DNA of 64,000 bases from the NCBI GenBank assembly GCA_020633205.1, contig JACKEB010000013.1:682001-746000 (forward strand), given 5' to 3'. The first letter of the stretch is position 1. Each line of letters starts with the position of its first letter. Position numbers and translations under genes: made by a program. The notes below the pieces were generated by a model that saw only the letters and a list, made by a program, of their open reading frames with translations, was not told the origin of the DNA and searched no databases. This document shows positions 9,043 to 16,131 of the stretch, one piece after another. Source of the stretch: Polyangiaceae bacterium. Its GTDB lineage: Bacteria > Myxococcota_A > Polyangia > Polyangiales > Polyangiaceae.

Positions 9043-9588
9043 ATGCGCTGGCTGGCTCTTGTGCCGTGTTTGTTGGTCGTCGCCTGTGGCGGCGCTGGCG
9101 GGGGCGGCAACAGCGAACCGGCGACTCCCGAGGCGCCCAAGGCTCCGTCGAGTGAAGAACTCCCGGAAGAAGCTTCGCGGATCTACGAACAACTGGAGTC
9201 GTGTAAGACGGCCGTAAGCAACGCGGGGATCAGCCTTCGCTGTCAGGGCTTCGCGATTCAGCTGGGGCAAGTCGTGATTCAGGAGAACATCACCGACGAG
9301 GTGCTGCGCGAAACCGAGAGCATTGCCATCGGCGGCGTCGAGAAGTCCTGGGGGATCCCCGTGGAAAGGTTCCCAGTCGATCTGGGCGGCGTTCCCGCTA
9401 CGAGCTTTCCCCCGCCTGACGCAGGCCACCCGGGAGGGCTTGCGGTATCGACTGCAGTTTCAGCTTCGAAAGTGCTGATCACGATGTGCCTCGGGCCGCC
9501 ATGTCCGCGCTTGATGGGCCATGCGCCGTCGTTCTTCCAGGCCGTCGATCGCTTTCTCGATGAGCACCCACCCGCGCCCGCCGGCTGA
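9043..9588 (+). CDS. Unrecognised lipoprotein, 181 aa
   Basis: Starting at ATG 9043, the protein opens with MRWLALVPCLLVVAC, a clear signal peptide and lipobox (LVVAC), then a Gly/Pro-rich linker. The frame extends upstream to 8989 with a TTG codon, but that would bury the signal peptide. The mature part has two Cys (ESCKTAVSNAGISLRCQ) that could pair, and a late MCLGPPCPRLMGH segment with two more. No domain recognised. It follows the lipid-modifying genes on the same strand with a gap of 75 bases, which alone does not imply shared function. Confidence 0.72.
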   Translation: MRWLALVPCLLVVACGGAGGGGNSEPATPEAPKAPSSEELPEEASRIYEQLESCKTAVSNAGISLRCQGFAIQLGQVVIQENITDEVLRETESIAIGGVEKSWGIPVERFPVDLGGVPATSFPPPDAGHPGGLAVSTAVSASKVLITMCLGPPCPRLMGHAPSFFQAVDRFLDEHPPAPAG

Positions 9589-9642
9589 GAGCAGGCAGCG
9601 GGCGAGCGCGTGTTGGTTGAGAGCTCAGCCGATCCAGGTGGC

Positions 9643-10176
9643 TCAGCTGACGAGGGCGTAGAGCAAGACTTGGCCGTCGGCGAGCAACGGTCCGGCGGCG
9701 CTCTGGAGCTCCTTCCAGGTCTTCACTTCGTCCGGAGCGTCTGCGGGGACCGGGAGGAAGTGCTGGGTCAGGAAGTAGTCCTTCGAGGTCGGAGAGCTTG
9801 ACCAGGCGCGTACTGCCAGGTACTTGATGCCTGCGGCACGCGCTTCCTCGCGGATCTTATCCAGGATCGCGCTGCCGACGGGGTGCTCCTGGTAGTCGGG
9901 GTGTACGGCGAGCTCTTCGATGTAGCCCACGCCCGGCTCCTCGTCACGCCACGCTCCGTAGCCCGCGATGTGTTCATCTGCTTCCGCGACGCGCACGTTG
10001 TGCTTACGAGGGAGCTGAGCGATGTCTCGTAGACTGCGCACCGGCAGCGCCGCTTCCGTCACGCCGTGATGGTGGTGTTGGGCTTTGCAGAGCTGCTCTA
10101 TCTCCAGCACTGGGTCGAGGTGAATGTCTTGGAGTCCAACGACACGGATCTTGGAAGGTGCAGGCGCTTCGTGCAT
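9643..10176 (-). CDS. GNAT family N-acetyltransferase
   Basis: The 177-aa protein carries the acetyl-CoA-binding core of the GNAT fold: strand YIEELAVHPDYQEHPVG (the Q/R-x-x-G-x-G/A loop is degenerate here) followed by helix SAILDKIREEARAAG and strand KYLAVRAWSSS. The N-terminal His run QHHHHG is unusual. The frame is open to 10434, but the residues before M87 read like translated intergenic DNA, and the region includes a copy of the dispersed G-rich motif, so ATG 10176 is preferred. Substrate unknown; amino acid, aminoglycoside or protein N-acetylation are all possible. Confidence 0.8.
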   Translation of the reverse strand: MHEAPAPSKIRVVGLQDIHLDPVLEIEQLCKAQHHHHGVTEAALPVRSLRDIAQLPRKHNVRVAEADEHIAGYGAWRDEEPGVGYIEELAVHPDYQEHPVGSAILDKIREEARAAGIKYLAVRAWSSSPTSKDYFLTQHFLPVPADAPDEVKTWKELQSAAGPLLADGQVLLYALVS

Positions 10177-10226
10177 GGCGCGAGTAAACCAGAGCGCGAG
10201 GCCGGTTGAAACCGTGAACCAGCGCG

Positions 10227-10242
10227 CCTCACCCCCAAACCC
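10227..10242 (-). repeat. Copy of dispersed 16-bp G-rich motif
   Basis: On the minus strand this reads GGGTTTGGGGGTGAGG and continues GCGCG. It lies 51 bases upstream of the GNAT start. Identical or one-base variants occur at 613-628, 18353-18368, 29789-29804, 33539-33554, 60787-60802 and 63848-63862. Confidence 0.6.
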
Positions 10243-10400
10243 AAGGGGGCGAGCGTTCGCGCTTTCGCGGCCCTTGATCTCGCGCAATGGCTGCGTCATG
10301 CGATGGGTATGTGGGGGGAGAGGCGCAGTATCTCGGCGCGGCGGTGCAGGCTCTCGGCGCGGTGTGTCTCGGCACGGTCGCGAGTGTCTCGGGGCGGCGT

Positions 10401-10844
10401 GTGACGCGGCGCACCGTGCGGCTACTACCGGCACTCGCCGTGACGCTTGCCCTGTCCCTCTCGCACCGCGATGTACGGGCCGAAAGTGGCTGCGGCGACT
10501 TCGGTTCTCTCGGGGTCGTGCTGGCGAGCGCTGGTGCGTTTCTGGTTGGGAGTGTCGGCTCCGCCACCTCTGCCGGGGTACTTGCCGCGGGGAATGAAGA
10601 CAAGGACTTCAGCTTCTTCAAAGGATTCGCCTACGGCGAGCTTGGGGTAGCTATCTACAGCGTGAGCTACCTCGCCTTGGACAACGCCCTTGGTTGCGCG
10701 ATCGTGAACGATGCGGACGGCTACCCTTGGAGCGTGATGCTTGGCGGCGGGGTGGTGGGAGCGCTGGTTCCGCTGCTCGTGTATGCCGGCTCCGATTCCG
10801 TCCCTCAGGCGTCATCGAACCTTGCGCTAAAGCTCACTTTCTAA
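10401..10844 (+). CDS. Unrecognised small exported or membrane protein
   Basis: The frame is open from ATG 10287, but a GTG at 10401 gives a classic signal peptide (MTRRTVRLLPALAVTLALS ending near VRAES) and is preferred. The 147-aa product then has Gly/Ala/Val-rich hydrophobic stretches (GVVLASAGAFLVG; MLGGGVVGALVPLLVYAG) and ends in ALKLTF, an aromatic C-terminus as seen in outer-membrane proteins. It could be a small membrane barrel or an inner-membrane protein. The bases before the GTG form a run of TCTCGGCGCGG-like repeats, which argues against the upstream start. The class V aminotransferase follows after 13 bases. Confidence 0.6.
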   Translation: MTRRTVRLLPALAVTLALSLSHRDVRAESGCGDFGSLGVVLASAGAFLVGSVGSATSAGVLAAGNEDKDFSFFKGFAYGELGVAIYSVSYLALDNALGCAIVNDADGYPWSVMLGGGVVGALVPLLVYAGSDSVPQASSNLALKLTF

Positions 10845-10857
10845 GCAGAGTCGCACG

Positions 10858-12102
10858 ATGGACACCTTGGACGTCGCCTTTTGTCGGAGCCAGTTTCCCG
10901 CGCTCGCGACGGATTGGGCTTTGCTCGATAGCGCCGGTGGCAGTGTGACACCGCGTCAGGTGAGCGCGCGTGTCCGCGAGCACCTGGAGCGCCGCATGGT
11001 GCAACTTGGCGCCACTTACCCGCTCAGTGAGGAGTCCACACAGCAGGTCATGCACGGGCGCGTGGCCGCGGCGACTCTCGCTGGGTGTTCCCCCGAGGAA
11101 ATGGTGCTCGGCGCTTCGACTACGCAGAACTTAGGGCTCTTGTCCCGGGCCATCCGTTTCGAGCCGGGTGACGAGGTCGTGGTCACGAACCTCGATCACG
11201 AGTCGAATATCGGGTGTTGGCGGAGGCTGGAGGCGAGGGGAGTGGTGGTGCGGGAATGGAAAGCGGCGGGCACCGCGACCGAACCCGAAGCCGTCAAGCT
11301 GCGCTTCGCAGAGCTCGCGCCATTGCTCAACGGGCGCACGCGCTGGGTGTGCTTCTCCCAGTGCTCGAACCTGGTTGGGGCGGTTCACGACGTCGCTGAG
11401 CTGACGGCGCAGATCCACGCTGCAGGTGCCAAGGTCTGTGTTGATGGGGTGGCCTACGCCCCGCACCGTCAGGTGGACGTCAAGGCCTGGGGCGTCGATG
11501 CGTACGCCTTCAGCCTCTACAAGACCTACGGGCCGCATCTCGGTGCGTTGTACATCGACCGAGAGCTTCAGGAAGAACTCGAACCCCAGAATCACTTCTT
11601 CATCGGAGATGAGGACCCTGCCTACCGCTTCATGCCCGGGGGCGTGAGCCACGAGCTCGCCGCAGGTTTACCTGGGATCCTCGAGTACCTGGAGTGTGTG
11701 TATCGGCACCACTTCCCTGAGGCACCGCTCGAGCCGACCGCCGCACGCCTCGCTCACGTGTTCGCGTTGTTTCAAGCGCATGAAGCCAAGCTCTCCGAGG
11801 TGCTGCTGGAAGCGCTGAGAGACTTGCCCGGAGTGCGCATCCTCGGACCAAGGCATGGGGAGCTGACGGTGCGGGCACCGACCATTGGCTTCTGGCGAGA
11901 AGGTCGCCAATCCAGCGGCGTGCCGCCATTGCTCGACGCGCGTCGGATCGCGATTCGCTGGGGACACTTCTACGCCCAGCGTCTGGTGTCTGCGCTGGGG
12001 CTGACGGAGATCGGCGGGGTGATTCGCGCGAGCTTCGTCCACTACAACACGCTGAGCGAAGCAGAGCGCCTCGCGGAGGCTTTGAGGGAACTCTTGGTAT
12101 GA
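10858..12102 (+). CDS. Class V aminotransferase / cysteine desulfurase-like PLP enzyme
   Basis: The 414-aa protein is a fold-type I PLP enzyme of the cysteine desulfurase/isopenicillin N epimerase group. The Schiff-base lysine is K222 in FSLYKTYGPHLGALY; the cofactor-binding Asp is in KVCVDGVAYAPHR; the phosphate loop is LGASTTQNLGLLSR. The YKTYGPH signature and length match the VC1184 subfamily of cysteine desulfurase-like proteins as I remember it. No conserved active-site Cys loop for sulfur transfer is evident, so a lyase, epimerase or hydrolase on an amino substrate is as likely as desulfuration. Its 3' end overlaps the next gene by 4 bases (ATGA), so the two are probably translated together. 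Confidence 0.85.
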   Translation: MDTLDVAFCRSQFPALATDWALLDSAGGSVTPRQVSARVREHLERRMVQLGATYPLSEESTQQVMHGRVAAATLAGCSPEEMVLGASTTQNLGLLSRAIRFEPGDEVVVTNLDHESNIGCWRRLEARGVVVREWKAAGTATEPEAVKLRFAELAPLLNGRTRWVCFSQCSNLVGAVHDVAELTAQIHAAGAKVCVDGVAYAPHRQVDVKAWGVDAYAFSLYKTYGPHLGALYIDRELQEELEPQNHFFIGDEDPAYRFMPGGVSHELAAGLPGILEYLECVYRHHFPEAPLEPTAARLAHVFALFQAHEAKLSEVLLEALRDLPGVRILGPRHGELTVRAPTIGFWREGRQSSGVPPLLDARRIAIRWGHFYAQRLVSALGLTEIGGVIRASFVHYNTLSEAERLAEALRELLV

Positions 12103-13256
12103 GCGAACTTCATGCAGATGCGAGCAAGCTCGTTGACTACGCCATTGCCTCGCGGCAAGAGCTTCGGGAGATTGCGGTGCGCCACGAGGCAGAGCGCCGG
12201 GTCGAGTCGACGCGTGTCGCCGAGCTAGAGGCTCGCGGTGCGTTCCGGCTGCTCGTGCCGAAGGAGCTTGGCGGTGGGGAGGTCAGGCCGCTGGACTTCG
12301 TTCGGCTGCTTGACGAGCTGGCGCAGGGTGATGCCGCCACGGCTTGGTGTGTCATGACAGGAGCGACCACCGGGCTCCTGAGTGCGTACATGCCCGAGGA
12401 CGGGGCGCGTGAGATTTGGCAGCCTGGCAGCGTGACCGCTGGTGTGTTCGCGCCCATGGGAAAGGCCAAGGCAGTTGATGGGGGCTACGTTGTGAGCGGT
12501 CGCTGGCCGTTCGCGAGCGGCTGCGAGAACGCCAACTGGTGGATGGGCGGCGCGCGTTGCGAGAGCGGCTCCACGTTCGAGATGCTTAGCCTATTCTTCC
12601 CGTCCTCGGACGGCAGACGACATGACACGTGGTCGACACTCGGCTTGCGCGGCACTGGGAGTCACGACATTGAGGTGGAAGAGCTGTTCGTGCCCGCGCG
12701 TCGCGTCGCTCGGGTGCTCGGAGGACAGCCGAGGTATACGGGGCCGCTCTTTCGCTTTCCTTTGTTTGGCCTGCTGGCGGCCGGAGTCGCGGCGGTGGGA
12801 CTCGGGATCGCGCGCGCCGCGCTCGAAGACTTCAAGCAACACATCATCGCGAAGCGCCTGCCAGGTGGCCGCAAGGCGAGTAGCCAAGGTCACCTACAGC
12901 TTGAGCTGGCGCGCGCGGAGGGGGAGCTCGAAGCCGGACGCGCGCTGCTCTACCAAACGTGCGACCAACTCTACTCTGCAGTGCAAGGCGATGCCGCACG
13001 GCAAGGCGACTTGATCTCGTCGTCCCAGCGCGCACAGCTTCGCCTCGCCGCCAACCAGGCCGTACGCGGAAGCAAGCGCGCCGTCGACACGATTCACGAA
13101 GCCGCAGGAGGCGCGGGCGTCTACACGCGTTCGCCGTTCGAGAAGCACCTGCGCGACATCCACACGCTGACGCAGCACGTGATGGTGCAAGCGGGCACTC
13201 TGCGCCAGGTGGGTGCGGTAATGCTCGACGAGCCCGTGGATACAGCACAGCTATAG
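12099..13256 (+). CDS. Acyl-CoA dehydrogenase-fold flavoprotein (possible flavin monooxygenase)
   Basis: The 385-aa product matches the acyl-CoA dehydrogenase fold. It has the helical N-terminal domain (VPKELGGGEVRPLDFVRLLDEL), the central beta domain (VVSGRWPFASGCENANWW; LGLRGTGSHDIEVEELFVP) and a C-terminal helical domain ending in AGGAGVYTRSPFEKHLRDIH. The GRWPFASG and TGSHDIEV signatures, the short C-terminus and the lack of the usual catalytic Glu region are closer to group D two-component flavin monooxygenases (HsaA, HpaB-like) and to proteins with the type-2 ACAD C-terminal domain. It overlaps the PLP enzyme by 4 bases, suggesting a two-step transformation of one substrate. No flavin reductase is adjacent. 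Confidence 0.82.
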   Translation: MSELHADASKLVDYAIASRQELREIAVRHEAERRVESTRVAELEARGAFRLLVPKELGGGEVRPLDFVRLLDELAQGDAATAWCVMTGATTGLLSAYMPEDGAREIWQPGSVTAGVFAPMGKAKAVDGGYVVSGRWPFASGCENANWWMGGARCESGSTFEMLSLFFPSSDGRRHDTWSTLGLRGTGSHDIEVEELFVPARRVARVLGGQPRYTGPLFRFPLFGLLAAGVAAVGLGIARAALEDFKQHIIAKRLPGGRKASSQGHLQLELARAEGELEAGRALLYQTCDQLYSAVQGDAARQGDLISSSQRAQLRLAANQAVRGSKRAVDTIHEAAGGAGVYTRSPFEKHLRDIHTLTQHVMVQAGTLRQVGAVMLDEPVDTAQL

Positions 13257-13610
13257 GCGTAGTGGCCGTAACGGTCTGAGCCGCAAGCCCGGGAAAAACT
13301 GGGGATTTTTCCCCTCTGTAGGTCAGAGGAAGGCGTCGATCGTGGCGGAATTGCAGTGCGTTGTGTCGCTAAAGTCAGCTACGCTGACCTGTGTGCAAAG
13401 CGTCCCGTCAAGCGCTCAGCCGGTTACCGCATAGAAACGGTGGCCGGAATGGACGCCTGGCCGCGGACCAACGCGTTGGCGGAAACAACGACGCGGATCT
13501 GAGTCCGCGTCCCACATGCACCTAGCAAACTTCCGCCACTGACTAGTCAAGGGACTAGCCACCGCTATGCTTAAAACAGGTGCGAGGTGCGCCGTTGGCG
13601 TTTGTGGTGA
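13257..13610. other. Intergenic region with three hairpins
   Basis: No gene seen in these 354 bases. Three perfect inverted repeats stand out: GGGAAAAA at 13291-13298 with TTTTTCCC at 13306-13313; CCTCTG at 13313-13318 with CAGAGG at 13324-13329; and GTCAGC at 13374-13379 with GCTGAC at 13383-13388. The first could act as a weak terminator for the flavoprotein gene, although no T-run follows. The third could be an operator or attenuator for the kinase gene downstream. Confidence 0.5.
13291..13313 (+). terminator. Possible terminator hairpin after the flavoprotein gene
   Basis: 8-bp perfect stem (GGGAAAAA / TTTTTCCC) with a 7-base loop, 35 bases after the stop codon. The T-run is inside the 3' arm rather than after it, so efficiency is doubtful. 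Confidence 0.4.
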
Positions 13611-15761
13611 TTGAGCCGCGAGATTGTTGGGCGGCTGAGAACTCTCAACGCCGGCGGTGCCGGGAGGTTCGGAACGAGCTTGGAGCCGCTGGCAATCATC
13701 GAACGCTACGCGATCTACGAGAGTATCGGTCGCGGGGGCATGGCCACCATCCACTTGGCTCGCCAACTGGGAGGTGCCGGCTTCAGTCGCACGGTCGCCA
13801 TCAAGCGACTCCACCCGCACATCGCCGTTCAAGAGCAGTTCGTGCGCATGATGCTCGACGAGGCGCACCTTGCGTCGCGAGTCGAGCACCCGAACGTCGT
13901 GCGCGTGCTCGACGTGGTTGAGGGTGACGCCGAGCTCTTCATGGTTCAGGAGTACGCGCACGCGCTGCCCGTCTCTACCCTCGCCGCAGCGGCGATTCGC
14001 TCTGGCGAAGGCGTGCCGCCTCCGGTCGCCATCCACATCTTGATCGGCGTGTTGCGCGGCCTGCACGCTGCGCACACGGCGACGGGCTCGCTGGGTGAGC
14101 CACTGAACATCGTGCATCGAGATGTTTCGCCGCAGAACGTGTTGGTCGGGCCTGCTGGTGTGCCTCAAGTGGTGGACTTCGGCGTTGCGAAGGCCAGCCG
14201 GCGCTTGCAGACGACGCAGCAAGGAGAAATCAAAGGCAAGCTGCGCTACATGGCGCCGGAGCAGCTGCTCTGCAAACCGGTGACTCAGCAGGCGGATGTG
14301 TACTCCGCCGCCGTGATGCTGTGGGAGCTACTCGTCGGCAAGCGGCTGTTCGACGCGGACTCGCCGACAGACATCAGCTATCAGAAGCTTCAAGCCGACG
14401 TACCCGCTCCGAGTTCGCTCCGCCCGATTCTCCCCCCGGCGCTCGATGCGATCGTGCTCAAAGGCCTGGATCGAGAACCCGAGAAGCGATACCGCACGGC
14501 AAAGCGCTTCGCTGACGCGCTTCAGTCGTTCGTTACGAAGCGGCCCGCACTGGCAGTGACTCCTGATCAGGTCGGGGCGTGGGCCGTGCGCTGGGGTGGA
14601 GAGGCTTTCAGCGAGCGCGAACGACTCGTGCGGGAGGTCGAGGGCGCTGTGGCTCCCCAAGTCCGCAACGCTCCGTCTTCCACGAAGATCGCCTTCGAGC
14701 GTGACTCCCTGCCAGACGACAGCGACGTGCTTGCCGCGGCCGAGATGCAGAAGTCGGAGGCTGAACCAAGTCAGACCATGCGAGGCACCTCGGCGCCCGG
14801 AACACTGCGAGCGCCGCTGGCGCGCCCTCGTCGACTGCCGCGCTACCTTGCGGCCGCGGCGGTGTTGCTGGTTGGCGTCGGGTTGGTTAGCCGACTGAAG
14901 CGCGGCGATGGCGCCGCCGAGCCCGAGGTCACCGCGACGCAACCCGCGGCAGCTCTAGCGGCGCCGGCAAAGGAGCCTAGCTGCCCAAGTGGTATGCTCC
15001 AGGTTAGCAGCAGCAAGCTCTTCTTGGGTTGGGGGGGAGAGGACGCTGCGCCATCCGAAAGACCCCAAGTTCAAGTGCAAGTCGAGCAGTTCTGTATCGA
15101 TCGCACCGAGGTCAGCGTCGCGGCCTACAAGGCTTGCTCCGATAAGGGCGAGTGTTCGCGGGTTTTCCCGGAGCCCGATCTCGAGGGCGCGTCGAAGCGG
15201 GAACGCATCCTGCTCGGCAAGCTGTGCAACACCGAGCGCTCGGACCACTCCGATCATCCCATCTCGTGCGTGGATTGGTCTCAGGCGTCAGCCTACTGCA
15301 AGGCGCAGGACAAGCGTTTGCCCTCGTCGGCGGAGTGGGAGCTTGCGGCTCGGGGCTCTGACGGTCGGGCGTATCCCTGGGGTGATGAACTCGGAGAGGC
15401 GCGCGCCAACGCCTGCGGAGCCGAGTGCTATGCGTGGTCGCGGACGCAGGGGCTGCGGTTGCCGATGGCCTTTGCGGCGGACGACGGATTTGCTGCCACG
15501 GCGCCTGTTGCCTCGTTCGGAAGTTCCGCGGCTCCAAGCGGTGCTCTCAACATGGCAGGCAACGTCGCGGAGTGGGTCGATGACTGGTATGCCTCCCGCG
15601 GCCCAGACGCTGCTGACGATGTTGCCGGGAGGAAGCGGGAAGTCCGCGGCGGGCACTTCCTTGGCGCGGCGGGAGAGCTACGCGCTTCGGCGCGTGACGC
15701 GAAGCCCCCAAGCGAACGGAGCCCGAAGATCGGCTTTCGCTGCGCCGCGGATTTGAAATAG
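13611..15761 (+). CDS. Ser/Thr protein kinase fused to a formylglycine-generating-enzyme (FGE-sulfatase) domain
   Basis: A 716-aa fusion. The kinase (about 25-300) has GRGGMATIHLA, ATP lysine in VAIKRLHPH (K65), catalytic loop HRDVSPQN (H169, D171), VVDFGVAKA and YMAPEQLL. A linker leads to one transmembrane segment near 411-430 (RYLAAAAVLLVGVGLVSRL). The outer part (about 458-716) is an FGE-sulfatase/SUMF1-type C-type-lectin-like fold: FCIDRTEVSVAAYKACS, CVDWSQASAYCKAQDKRLPS, EWELAARGSDGRAYPWGDE, LNMAGNVAEWVDDWY, and VRGGHFLG ending GFRCAAD. True FGE needs a specific Cys pair that I could not confirm, so the domain may bind ligand rather than catalyse. The start is TTG 13611; TTG 13680, after GGGAGG, is an alternative. 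It begins a same-strand run leading to the giant TPR gene. Confidence 0.9.
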   Translation: MSREIVGRLRTLNAGGAGRFGTSLEPLAIIERYAIYESIGRGGMATIHLARQLGGAGFSRTVAIKRLHPHIAVQEQFVRMMLDEAHLASRVEHPNVVRVLDVVEGDAELFMVQEYAHALPVSTLAAAAIRSGEGVPPPVAIHILIGVLRGLHAAHTATGSLGEPLNIVHRDVSPQNVLVGPAGVPQVVDFGVAKASRRLQTTQQGEIKGKLRYMAPEQLLCKPVTQQADVYSAAVMLWELLVGKRLFDADSPTDISYQKLQADVPAPSSLRPILPPALDAIVLKGLDREPEKRYRTAKRFADALQSFVTKRPALAVTPDQVGAWAVRWGGEAFSERERLVREVEGAVAPQVRNAPSSTKIAFERDSLPDDSDVLAAAEMQKSEAEPSQTMRGTSAPGTLRAPLARPRRLPRYLAAAAVLLVGVGLVSRLKRGDGAAEPEVTATQPAAALAAPAKEPSCPSGMLQVSSSKLFLGWGGEDAAPSERPQVQVQVEQFCIDRTEVSVAAYKACSDKGECSRVFPEPDLEGASKRERILLGKLCNTERSDHSDHPISCVDWSQASAYCKAQDKRLPSSAEWELAARGSDGRAYPWGDELGEARANACGAECYAWSRTQGLRLPMAFAADDGFAATAPVASFGSSAAPSGALNMAGNVAEWVDDWYASRGPDAADDVAGRKREVRGGHFLGAAGELRASARDAKPPSERSPKIGFRCAADLK

Positions 15762-15806
15762 CTGCGCTGCGGATTTGAAATAGCTGCGCTGCGAATTTGA
15801 AACAGC
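15741..15806 (+). repeat. Three 22-bp tandem copies of the kinase gene's 3' end
   Basis: The unit TGCGCYGCGRATTTGAAAYA plus GC is repeated at 15741-15762, 15763-15784 and 15785-15806, with a partial fourth start. The first copy encodes the last residues (CAADLK) and the stop codon of the kinase; the later copies are non-coding. Copies 1 and 2 differ by one base and copy 3 by a few more. Confidence 0.9.
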
Positions 15807-16131
15807 CGCGCCTCGTACGTTCGTTGGTGGGAGGACCTTCCCATCCGCTGTTCGTCGATTCAGAGACGCCGTGGCGCGGGGCACCCGGCACCGCCGGGGC
15901 CAACCATTCAGCTGGTTATGGCCTGGAATCTTCCGCTTGAATCGCAAGATTCGATCAGATTCCTTTTGCACCGGAACCGTGGAACTCTGAGCTGGGCGTC
16001 GTGTCCCATGCGCTCCAGAAACCGGGCGCTGCGGAACGCGGGGCCTCGGGGTGCAGTGTTCGTTGGTGGTTCGCCCAGCAGCGAACTTCGTCCGGGCCGC
16101 GAGTGTGGCGGCACGAGCTGAGGAGTCGTTG
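15807..16131. other. Intergenic region between the kinase-FGE gene and the DUF4139-like gene
   Basis: About 325 bases after the tandem repeats with no supported gene. A 12-base direct repeat (GTTCGTTGGTGG) occurs at 15819-15830 and 16058-16069. The frame of the next gene extends into it from 16051, but the signal peptide places the start at 16132. Confidence 0.45.

Noticed and set aside
13416..14222. 268-aa minus-strand frame opposite the kinase-FGE start
   Set aside because: Antisense shadow; the plus strand encodes kinase motifs.
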